DNA of 64,000 nucleotides from Eublepharis macularius (taxonomy: Eukaryota > Chordata > Lepidosauria > Squamata > Eublepharidae): contig NC_072798.1 in assembly GCF_028583425.1 (NCBI RefSeq), positions 13,456,501 through 13,520,500 of the forward strand, given 5' to 3'. Made by a program: the position numbers and the translations under genes. Of this stretch, positions 9,401-21,400 are shown in pieces. Every line of letters begins with the position of its first letter. Within the stretch, counting starts at the first letter, position 1. Under the pieces are notes generated by a model. It ran no database searches. It saw only the letters and a program-made list of their open reading frames with translations, and was not told the origin of the DNA.

Positions 9401-12400
9401 GAGAAAATCTTAGTGTAAAAACCATCTTTAAGCACTGTTACTGATCAGCTGTTGAGTAACGCCCTCTTGTTTGTGATTAGTTACGATGGGCTCTGTTGTT
9501 ACAGATGTGGCTTGAGTACAGCCCAGAGAAATAGGTTAGGGATTTGAGACATGCTCAAGATTATGCTAGGACTAGACTGTACCTGTAGTAACACATTTCT
9601 TCATCAGTATGAAAGAATACAAATCTCAGATTGCAGGCTGAACTTGCTGAATAATATGGAAGCAAAACATGTAGCATATAGCAAGTTGACTCTGTGTAGA
9701 AGTCATATGGATAATTATTTTGTTTATTTTTACTTCATTTGTACCACAGGGTGGGACCCAAAAGAGTTGTCATCATTATCCTCTTCTCCATTTTATGCTA
9801 ACAGTAAACCGGTGAGGTAGGTTAGGTAGGTAAAGTATGTGACTGGCTTGAGGTCACCCAGAAAGCTTACACAGCAGAGTGGGGATTTGAAAACATTTTC
9901 CTGTTGGCATGGGATAACTTTGAATTTGAGGCACTTTGACACTTTAAGCCCCTTCTGAATGTGAGATACACCATGCAGTTAGGAATTTCACTTGGCTACT
10001 TCATCTTGTTCATATTTGCATGAAGTTTTGGCAGTGGCTTTTAAGTCCCGGTCACTGGGTTATCATTAATTTTAGTTTTTGGTATTCATCCCAATCTGGA
10101 ACTAATCTCACCTTACTACCATGTTTACTTTCTTCTGTTCTTTTGAGCCATGAAGGTGTTCTCTTGCTACAACTCTTAACAATTGGTATGCATGCAATAA
10201 AATTCATGGTTTTGCTCCAGACAGTGCAAATTGCAGGGCAGATACTGGTGATAGGTCCCTGATCAGAATTGTTAGAATATTCAGAATTTTTCTTGTTAGT
10301 TAAAGCTTGTTCCACCCCTCCATGGCAAATAATTTTATGAAGAGCGTCACTTTAAATTCAGTATTATGAAGTTTAACTTAATATCCAGATATGGTGATAA
10401 TCCTGCCTATTGTGACTGTATGAGTGTCTCTGTCAAAATTAAACACTTAATTTTATTTATGACAATTTGTTTTCTACCTTAATTTTTATTTTCCTATTAG
10501 ATGGCAAAAATTTTACAAGCTTTTGAACTGTGCAGAGCTGCGGAGTGCTGGTGAAGTTGTTTTAAAGCAAACATGAGATTTCCTCCACTGTGTACCAGTT
10601 AGCAGCTTTGCAGCTGCATCACTTGAAGTTTCCATACAGTCTTCAAAAGCAACTCGTTGAAGTAATCTGATCTAGCTGTGATCAGAGCATGGATAACTGA
10701 TAGTAATCATCAAACTGTCCCTTGGCCAGTTGTCATTAAAAGCAGTTTGTGAAATCTGAACAGCTCAGATCTCATGACACAAAGCATAGCTCATTTTACA
10801 GTATTTTACTTTAAATTAAAAGTAACAATGCTGGAGTATATACTACATGGACTTAGAATTTTCATAAATGCATCAAGCAACAATACTTGAAACAGGATTA
10901 CAAACCAGGTTCTCTCACTTTTGTTCTGCGCTGGCCTTTGTAGAATAGCTTAATGGGCAAAAAGTTATTAGTTTCATCTCAAAGTCTTGTTCAGTGCCTA
11001 AAGATCTCTTTTGCTTCACCTTCAGCAGGAGAGATCAGAGAAGTGGACTCTTTCCTAATATGTTCCTATAGCAATAGCATAATCCATGTCTGAGTGTTCA
11101 GATGAGTCATAAGCCAAACAGGTCAAGTTAAACAATGCAACCTTTGGCTTACAAAGGATGTCAAAGCAGATGTCTCACACATGTCTCATGTGGCATATTG
11201 TATAGTTGCTCCATGCCTCCCACCACTCATATATAGTTAAGCTTAGGTAAACATTATGGCACATGACCAGAAGATTTTAATCTACCTTGCAAAGTAGCTG
11301 TTGCATAATACATGCCATGTTATGAATGTGAATAACTAACAATGCTGACAAAATATGATGTATTCCTTATTTCTTTTAACATATTCTGAGGGTTGTCCCT
11401 TCTCTGAAAATTCTGCTTGCACTAACATGGACTGTGGGTGAGAAAACTCTATGAATTCAAGATCAGCTCTCCTGCAAACAATTAACATATGCAAGCCCAT
11501 TTGTCCTCTGAATTAAGTATTTATCGCTGTGTCTCGCTGATGTGCAATCATGTAATTTTGAATTGATTTCAAGAATGTGATGGCCTCTGGCTAATAAACT
11601 TTGTTGTATTTGTCTTAAATCTTAATGTAGACCATATTACATTATGTACTGGTGTAAATTTGAACCCAAGATAAGTTCTGTAGCAACTGATAATGGAAAA
11701 TCTACAGTTCCATACCTTTACTGGAAAATGAAACACTTGGACTTACCACAAAGGTTCGTTTTCCTTGAAGAGGAGGAAGCTGTTGATCAGGTACAGTCCT
11801 ATCCACTGCAAGTTTTTCAAGATCTTCCACAAAGCCTGCTGAAAAAGAGGAAAGATTTAGATTTCTTGAGGCAATTACTATGTAAAAAAGAAATCAGATA
11901 TTTTTGGAAAATTCTCTTTGCTCTTTAAGTTTTGTTACCAAAAGGAAGAAGGCTGATATCAACTATTGATCAGGCTAAGCAGTTATTTGAAGAACTAGTG
12001 ACGGAAAATACTCTAGATGCTCAACAGCTGCAAAGAGACAAAGATACTAACGATATGGGAAATTTCAGTATCCTATCAGTGAATATCACTGGCCTAAACT
12101 CCCACTCAAAATGATCCGAAATATTTAATTTGTTAAAAAAAATAGAAAGTGGATTTAATATGTCTTCAAGAAACTCATATCAAGAAGAAGCATGAACATA
12201 TTTTAGAGAACAAAAAATTAGGTAAAGTCTATATATCATCAGTGGAAGAGAAAAAGAGAGGAGTGGCGGTCTACGTAAAGAATCAACAATTCAGTATAAT
12301 TGAGGAACTGCAAGATCCAGAAGGAAGATATATACTATTGAAAATCAAGCTTCCAGAAGGAAGAACCAATACTTTAGTTACAATCTATGCACCAAACACT

Positions 12401-15400
12401 GCTAAAGAAAAATTCTATGGTAACTTTTTTGATAAATTGATAGACTTTCAAGGAGAAATTATAATTTGTGGGAATATGAATGGAGTGTTGGACCCAAAGA
12501 TGGACCGATTGAAAAGAACAAGAGGAAGGACATACAAGAATGCATCCATACGGACACACCCCAGGAACCACGACCAGGAAGATTCTACCTACTACCCAAA
12601 ATCCACAAAGCGGGTAACCCAGGACGCCCAATTGTTGCAGGAAAATGCACCATCACAGTAGGAGTCTCGGGATACATGGACTCTATCCTCAGGCCCTATG
12701 CCACCAGCACACCCAGCTATTTACGGGACACCACTGACTTCCTCAGGAAAATACAATCCATTGACAACCTACCAGATGACACCATCCTAGCAACCATGGA
12801 TGTGGAGGCCTTGTACACCAATATCCCACATGCAGATGGATTGCAAGCCATACGGAATATTATCCCGGACAAAACCACAGCAAACCTCGCCACTGAACTT
12901 TGTCACTTCGTACTCACTCACAATTACTTCGAATTTGGTGACAACTTATATCTACAGGTTAATGGCACAGCCATGGGCACACGCATGGCACCACAATATG
13001 CTAACATATTCATGGCGGACTTAGAGCAACGCTTCCTCAGCTCCCATCCACTGGAACCACTACTATACTTAAGATTCCTGGATGACATCTTCATCATTTG
13101 GACCCATGGGAAGGAAGCCCTTGAGAGATTTCATCAGGACTTCAATAACTTTCACCCTACTATCAACCTAAGCCTGGACCACTCTACACAACAGGTACAC
13201 TTCCTGGACACCACTGTACAACTACATAATGGACGAATAAATACCACCTTATACCGGAAACCAACAGACCGATACTCATATCTACATGCCTCCAGCTTCC
13301 ACCCTAAACATACCACTCGGTCTATTGTCTACAGCCAAGCCTTACGTTACAACCGTATCTGCTCCAATACTCTCGACCGAGACTCACACTTAAGAGATTT
13401 ACAACAAGCATTTTTGGGACTACAGTACCCACCAAATGAAGTGAAGAAACAAATTAACAGGGCCAGACTAGTACCCAGAAACAGTCTGCTCCAGGACAAA
13501 CCTAAAGGAACTAACAACAGAACACCACTGGTTGTCACCTATAGCTCCCAGCTCAAACCCATCCAACGTATCATCAGTGAGCTACAACCCATCCTGGAAA
13601 ATGATACCTCTCTCAGAAGCCCTGGGTGGAAGACCTTTCCTTGCCTACAGACAGCCCCCCAATCTTAAACGACTTCTCACTTACAATCATGAATCGGCCA
13701 GCAGAGTCACCAGCACAGGGACCAGGCCCTGCAACAGACCCAGATGCCAGCTCTGCCCCTATATCTACCCAGGGAATACAATTACAGGACCCAATGGCAT
13801 CAACTACACTGTCTCTGGCTCTTACAGCTGCTCATCCTCCAATCTGATATATGCCCTCATGTGCCAACAATGTCCTTCTGCTCTGTACATTGGACAAACC
13901 AGCCAACCTCTACGCAAAAGAATAAATGGACACAAATCTGACATTAGAAATGGAAATGTCCAAAAACCAGTGGGAGAACACTTCAATCTACCAGGACATT
14001 CCACCAAAGACTTAAAGGTCGCTGTGGTTCAACAGAAACCTTTCAAAAACAAAATCCAACGGGAAGCTGCTGAATTGGAATTCATATGCAAATTTGACTC
14101 TGTCAAGCGGGGACTGAATAGAGACTATGAATGGTTATCACATTACCACAGGTAACAGATTCTCTTTACAGAGGCGTGATCTGGGGGAGCCCAGTGACGC
14201 CTGGTGTGGGCTTTCGGGGACCACAGTTCTCTTTGTCAGATGCAACTGGCAGGGAGAGCTGTGGTTACCGAAGGCTTATACTACATAGGAATTGGACACC
14301 TTCACTGCTACAAACTGACTGCACACCAAAAGGAGATGTTTACATTTCCAAGCAAAGGAATGTTTTGATTGCCTCTATGCTAATTGCATTCTGCCTTCTT
14401 GTGATTTATGACCCCTCCCTTTTCTCTCTCTTTCCCCCTCCTCTTCTGTATCTGCCCAGTTTTGATCAGGCATCTGATGAAGAGAACTTGATTCTCGAAA
14501 GCTTATGCTATAATAAAATTGGTTAGTCTTAAAGGTGCTACTGGACTCTTTTTGATTTTACCCAAAAATGTGTTGTACTATATGAAAACGTTACATTTGA
14601 CGGAGGCGTGGTGAACTTTGAATCCCAAAATCAGGAATTATACCTTCTTCTCAGATAGACATCAGACATACTCGAGGATAGATATGTGTTGGATGTCCAG
14701 AACCGCATTAATGAATTTAAACAAAGTAGAGATAAAACCGAAAATTTATGCAGACCACAATTCCCTGCTGATAGAGTGGCAAGAAGAGTGTAAGAATAGA
14801 AGATGGAGGCTGAACAATAACATATTATTACAAGATGATATTGTTAAGAAGTGCAAGAAAGATTTAGAAGAGTTTTTCAGAATCTTGTGCACTAATGATG
14901 TCTCCATTACCACAGTATGGGAATCAAGTAAAGCTTTTATGAGAGAAAACCTAATAGCCTTGACATCAAAAAAAAGGAAGGCGAAAACAAAGCAGATGGA
15001 TAAAATCGTAGCAAAAATTCAACAACTGGAAGGACAGCATAAAAAAATCACTCAATAAGACAATATTCACTGAAATTAAGCAATTAAGAAATCAACGAAT
15101 TTTTTACAAATTGAAGAAATTAAGCTTTATGAAGCAGAAATAATTTGAACATGCAAACAAACCAGGTTGTTTTCTGGCCTATCGTCTAAGAAGAGCAACT
15201 GAGAGGAGAAGGATAGCAGTAGTTAGAAGGCAAGATGGAATCACCCATGTAGAAAAAGAAATACATAAATTTTTTACATCCTATTTTTTGAACTACATAA
15301 AAAGGAATCCCCTGTGGAACAAGGATTTGAAGATTATATTAAAGAAATGATACTCCCAAAGTTTAAATTAGAAGACAAAGAAGTTCTGAATTGTAATATA

Positions 15401-18400
15401 ACAATACAAGAGATCTCACAAATGATAAAAAGTTTGAAAAAAGATAATGCACCCGGTCCAGACGGAAACGACCCGATGCTGCCGCAATCATACAGACCAA
15501 TTTTGTTGCTGAACGTGGATTACAAATTATTTACCTCTATCTTAGCAGAAAGACTCAGAAGCATATTGAACATAATACATACTGATCAGACGGGCTTTGT
15601 GCCGAAGAGATATATGAAAGAAAACATCCAATTTGTAATTGATGTAATAGAGCTAGTGGAGAAGAAAGGACATAAATTTGCATTTGTCTTTCTGGACGCT
15701 GAAAAAGCATTTGATAATCTCTCTTGGACCTTTTTGCAAAAAATAATACAAAATTTAAGTGTTGGCCCTAAGTTTGAAAATTGGATAAAAGGAATTTATG
15801 CAAAGCAAAAAGCGAAGATTTTAATCAATGGAGTATTGACATTGCAAATAGAAAAAGGGTACTAGACAAGGATGCCAGTTGTCACCACAACTATTTATAC
15901 TGGCAGTGGAAATTCTTGCTTCCAAAATAAGACAAGACCCTAAAATTAAAGGCCTAAAAGTGGACAATGAAGAATTTAAGCTGAAATGCTATGCAGAAGA
16001 TGTGGTATTGACAATTTTGAACCCGCAGGAGACAATACAGGATGTGATGGAACAGCTTTTGAAGTTCGGCGAATATTCAGGATTCCAAATGAATAAAAAA
16101 CCAAAAATTATCCCTAAACTTTTAACAAAGCATGAGGAAGGAAAACATCAGGAAGTATCAGGATGTGAGATAGCAGCAAACCCAGTGACATACTTGGGCA
16201 TCTATCTAACAAGACATAAAGACACTCTGTTTAGAGATAATTATGAGACATTGTGGAGTAGAATTCAAAAAGATGGTCCAAATTAAATTTGTCTTGGATT
16301 GGAAGGATTTCAGCGATTAAAATGAACGTTCTACCGAAAATTAATTTTTTGTTTCAAATGTTACCAATTATCATAAAAGATAAGAAATTAATCCATTTAT
16401 CTGGAACAGTAAAAAACCAAGAGTAAGATTCAAGGTATTACAAGATGAAACTTCCAGAGGAGGATTGGCAGTCCCAAATATTAAATTATATTATGAAGCA
16501 GCTGGTCTAAATTGGATTATAGACTGGATAAGAAACCTCAAAGATAGACTAATACGACTAGAAGCGGCGGACTTGACAGACGAACTACACAACCTCCTAT
16601 GGGTGGCAAAAAGATCAAGAAAGAAACAAGAAAGTCATGTTATAAGAGGCAGCCTCATTCAAATTTGGGATTTGGTTAGAAGAAGAATAAGCCCGCTGAT
16701 ATCGCCACTATTTTCACAAATTGATGCCTTTTGTGATAAGAATCAGAGAAGAGATAATGATTTTATAACGTACCAAGATATGATAAACTCTCAAGGAAAG
16801 ATAAAAACATGTCAAGAAATTCAAGATGAAGGAAAGAAAATACAATGGCTGGTATATTTTCAGGCAGTTTCCAGAATACAAGAAGCCCAGAAGGAACTCA
16901 GAGGACAACTAAGTTATCTTACTGACTTTGAGAAATTAATCATGCAGAAAAAAGAACACATCTTGGGTCTAATATATAAACTTTTACTTCAATATGATAT
17001 TGAATCAGAACAAGTTAAAGTGTGTATGATAAAGTGGGAGAATCTTTGGACAAAGGGCATAAAATTTACGGCAAGTCAAACACTGAGAATTAGTACAAGA
17101 TGTTTTTTAGATGGAACATTACACCAAAAGACATTGAGAAAATGGACAAGAAATACGTGGGGTTATGTTGGAAATGTAATGAAGCAGATGGTTCCTTCTA
17201 TCACATGTGGTGGACTTGCCACAAAAGCAAAAACTTTTGGAAAGAAATACATGCTGAGATGCAAAAGATTTTAAAATTTGGTTTCGCCATGAATCCTCAA
17301 ACTATGCTGTCGGGAATACTACCAGAAAATGTAGACAGAAAATTACACGAACTATTTAGATGTATATTGAAGGTGGCAAGGGTGGTATTTGCAACCAGAT
17401 GGAAGGAAGATGAATGCCCAACTAAGGAAATCTGGAGAGATAAGATGGCAGAATATGCAGAGATGGCAAAACTAATAAGCTATTTAAACAGAAGACCAAT
17501 GAAAGAATTCGAAGAGAAATGGGGAATTATTTTGCTTACAAAAGATAAAATGCATAAAATGTTTTAGTTTTAGAAACCAGAATAGGATGGTATACTGATT
17601 TATTGTTATAGATTGGATATAAGGTTAGGTTCTGATAAGAGGAAATTGGTTAAATATCAGTGATGAAATAGAATGCATGATATGGAAACTGTGGCAAAAT
17701 AGTTAAGCTAGATAGAAACGGTCTGTATGGAAGCATTGGACCATATTAAGATATAGCAGTTAGATTGTACAGGGAGACCACTTGTTTTGACCTTTAGTTG
17801 ATCTAAAATTTAATATTGTGTAGGGAAAAGATCGTATTTAGTTGGAGAAGACACGCAGGAGTTGGAACAGGAGATATACTATTGATGAACTCTGATTAAG
17901 GTATGTTCTGTGTACTCTGTATTTTATTATAACAACTCTTGTACTGCAAAATTTTAATGTTCCTCTGACCCAGTTATTCCCCCTTCTTCTTTTGTACCCC
18001 CTTTGTTCTGAAAATAAATAAATAAATAAATAAAAAGGTACTGTCCTATCCACAATCCTTGGAGGCAGGAAGTATATTGTTCCTTGTCTCCATTGGGGAG
18101 GGAATGCTCAGATCAGAGACTTCTTTAGCTAATGTGGCTTATTACAAAGTGTGCCCTATCCAAAATGACCCATAACTTGTGGGAGACAGTACTCACAAAC
18201 AGAGCATATTGAACGTGCAAGGGTTACAGAATGTAGAAGATAGACAGTTACAACTTGGAATAGTTTGTGAGAAACCTGGACTGGCAATGACCCCCTCACC
18301 GAGAGACCCACATTCTTTGAAGTGACACCCCCCCCACACACACACACTAAAACCAGGTTAGCTCTAAAGTGTTCTCTTCAAGTAAAAGGAACCTGCAAGA

Positions 18401-21400
18401 TAAATTCAGTGTTTCATTTTGACTTTGAAAGAGTGAGATACTCTGGTGATTGGGACATTACGAAGCAGTACTTGCATGAGTAGGGAGGGAAGAAGAACGC
18501 CAGCCAGTCAGAAAAGCAGTGGAACTAGACAACTTGCTAGAGAACTTGCTGTCCAAATGCTGCTACAGAATCTCTTCTATAATGTGTGACATATGTGGAG
18601 GCAGATGCTCGCATACCAGCTTTACAGATATTGAAGGTTGGAGTGGCTGCACTTCTGAATGAGCGAACTGTGATGCCTAGTGGCTCTTTGAGACTTTGAG
18701 AAGAATGTGCCAGAGCTATACTTGGCAATTCACCTCCATAGGGTTGACTTAATACAGTCCCCTCTCACTACTGAATATTAAGCCACAAACAGTCCTGAAA
18801 GTGTCAGGGTGCCTGATACGATGTGCTCGTCTAAGGAGTGCTGTTTCTTTTTCTTTGGGTGAGAAGGTTTAGGTCAGAAAGAGGGTAGGCTGATGTCTTG
18901 AAAACAATGGAAGACCAAATTGACTTATGGCGTAAAAGTAGGATCAGTACAAAGAACCGCTTTGTCCTTGTAAAAAAACCAGTATCCTTTGCCTATAGAC
19001 AGTGCTCCTGATTCTGACACTCCAGTGGCTGAAGTTACTGCCACTAGTAAATGCACGTTGAGAGTAACGAACTTTGTCAGAATCTCCTTAAGAGGCACAA
19101 AAAGATCTTAAGTCTTGTAAGAACACATATCGTCTCCATGGAAATGGCGGGTGGGGAACAGAAGAAATAAGGCCAGCCCTCTTTAGAAACAACTTGATCC
19201 TGTGATGATGAGAAGCTGGGTATCCTTCCACTAGAGACAAGATGGATGCCAAAGGAGGTATTCGTGTGTGCAGCATCTTAGACCTTGAGAATCTGTCCTG
19301 GAAGGAGGACAGTGCCCCATGCTAAGTTTGACTACTGGGCTGTAGCCCTTGTGTCTCGCCACCTAACATATGCTTTCAAGGAACAGTCATATATCCTAGA
19401 TGTAGACTTCATTCTGGATGCTAACATAGTAGAAGCCACTTGTTCAGAGAATACATCGTCCATCAGAATTTACCATTTAAACTCCATGTAGTTAGATTGA
19501 GCCACTTGGGATTTGAATGATGTATTGGGCCTTGGGTCAGCATGTCTGGGAAGACAGGCAGTCTCCATGGAGGGTGGGTTGATGCAGCTTGGAGACTTGA
19601 GTAGCAGGGTCTCTGTGGTCAAATCCGGGCTACACAAATCAATTCTGCCTTTTCCCCCCTTGAGCTTGTTTATGACTTTTTGAAGGGTGGTAAGAGGCTC
19701 AGGTTTGTGTGACCCTTTTGCCTTGCTGATGGGGGGTACCTGCCTCTGTTTCTTCCCTCTCCTGCAGCATCTTATAGAGCAGGCAAGGAAACCACTGAGG
19801 CCATTGCTGTGGCTGAGCATAAGGCTTGGAGAAAGGGAAAATGAACGTAGTAGAAGTAGTAGAAGAAGCAGTCTTTCTTCCTTTTGTAGAGCAGAGAAGA
19901 GTAGATAGATCCAGTAAGTAAGGAAAGAAACAGCCTAAGAGCTCAACGAAGAAAAGGTCTTTCTTGCTTTGCTCTCAGGAGGAGACAGGAGACAGAATTG
20001 AGGATGGTGGGCACTCCATCCCCACTGGAGAGAGAAGGAGTAGCCTCCAGGGATTATGGGTAGGAGAGTTGCTGATCGTCAAGTGGAAATGTGAGGAAGC
20101 ATCCAAGTTTGTAAAGCAAAGGGTTCGTCTACATTTGAAAATTCAGCTTGGAATGAGAATACAACTTTAAAAAATATTTAGCAGAGCAATAGTTGTGTGA
20201 TTCCATCATTTTATGACAGGCAGGAACTCAAGCTCATATTAGTAAATTTGTGTCAGTCAGGTTTTCTAGACTTTTACTAGTTCTTCTTTAAAAGCTCTGG
20301 TATGGATGAACTTGCCAGATAATCCATGAAGGGAATAACCAAAATCTTTCAAGTGGTCATTGCTTAATATACAGCTCACAAGACCCTGAGAAATTAGAAA
20401 GCTATGCTGAAAATATTCAATATTCAGTCCCACTAAAGAGCAATAGTTCATTTAATTGAAAATTTTATAACCTTGAAAGAACCATGGGGGAAAATTCCTC
20501 AGGAAGACTTCAGTTTAGCAAAGTTCTTAGCAAGCCTGTGTCACATCTTTCTAGTGGACTTAGCTGCCAGAATGGCTGAGGCTATGCTTTGCTTTTTAAA
20601 AAGGAAATTATACTAGAAGCACTATGCAATGCATTATATTACAATATGGACCAGGTGCGCATGGTATGACCATAAAAACAACGCATGGGGCCCCGGCCTA
20701 TTCTAAATACTATTGTTTTCCTATGTAGAACTTAATTATGTAGAAACTGAGCCATTCTTGAAAGTTGTAATAGATATGGAAACCACGTAATAATAGCACA
20801 TGCATGCAAAGAGCTACAGCTGCGTGAGCAAACTAAACGAACACCTCTCCTGGTTCATGCAGTAGCTTTACTCAGCTTGGCAATGCCTGTTCTGAACACT
20901 GCAGTGCAAGGCTCTATTCTGCCGCTGCTGCTGGCAAGCTTTTCTAGTGGCTTCTCTGTTGTGGGGAACAGCCTTCTAGAGGAAGTTAAATGATGTACAC
21001 CTATCTTGGAGTTTTGGAGGACCTGTAAGACACAACTCTTTAGAAGGCTCTTTGGCTCTTCAAGATGATTGCCCTATGAATACATTGGTTTTAAAAGGTT
21101 TTTCCCTTAAGGCTATTTGAAGTGTTTTTAAGCATTGTGTTTTGTAACATTTTTTATTTTTTTAATTTTTATTTTATTAAAGCAAAAAGGGGTACAGAAG
21201 ATAAGGGGGGAAGAAGGGGGGAAATCAAGGCAAATATAAAACTATGTGCTACAAGGATTACTAAAATGGAGTTCAAAAAACAAAACCTTTATCAATATTA
21301 AAATAGAAATTAATATAGTTATTTAGCCTAAATAGTATATATTTTCCCATCTGACTACACAAACAACATTCAAACCTATTCCTGCTTATTATTTCATAAT

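Larger units (their letters stand above)
12525..14560 (+). mobile_element. Penelope-like element inserted in the L1
   Basis: It is a 5'-truncated Penelope-like retroelement: reverse transcriptase (to 13668), a GIY-YIG endonuclease in another frame (to 14155), then a 3' region with a hammerhead ribozyme and the terminal GGTTAGTCTTAAAGGTGCTA plus CTGGACTCTTTTTG block. L1 ORF2 coding sequence is recognisable on both sides ([12 protein letters not shown] before, [14 protein letters not shown] and [20 protein letters not shown] after), so it landed in the L1. I see no clear target duplication, and part of the L1 endonuclease appears lost at the junction. The left boundary is good to about 20 bases. 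Confidence 0.88.
11807..18035 (+). mobile_element. 5'-truncated L1 retrotransposon, split by a Penelope-like element
   Basis: The order is: end of ORF1, ORF2 endonuclease, (interruption 12525-14560), reverse transcriptase, C-terminal region, 3' UTR, and an (AAAT)n tail at about 18010-18035. An 18-bp target duplication flanks it. Without the inner insertion it is about 4.2 kb, truncated within ORF1. Several stops and frame changes in both ORFs, and YAED in place of YADD, show that it is dead. It is a vertebrate L1-clade element of the type common in lizards. Confidence 0.88.

Noticed and set aside
11644..11928. 94-residue open frame taken as L1 ORF1
   Set aside because: It crosses the L1 target duplication. 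The first 54 residues are pre-insertion sequence; only the part after 11806 is ORF1.
12466..12525. N-terminal part of the 400-residue RT open frame
   Set aside because: The first codons after the ATG lie in L1 endonuclease sequence read in a wrong frame. The Penelope protein begins only at about 12526, so the start is fortuitous.
12488..14572. GACCCAAAGATG and TACCCAAAAATG as target duplication of the Penelope element
   Set aside because: Both segments are L1 coding sequence on their own terms and the first lies about 35 bases before the junction, so the likeness is probably chance.
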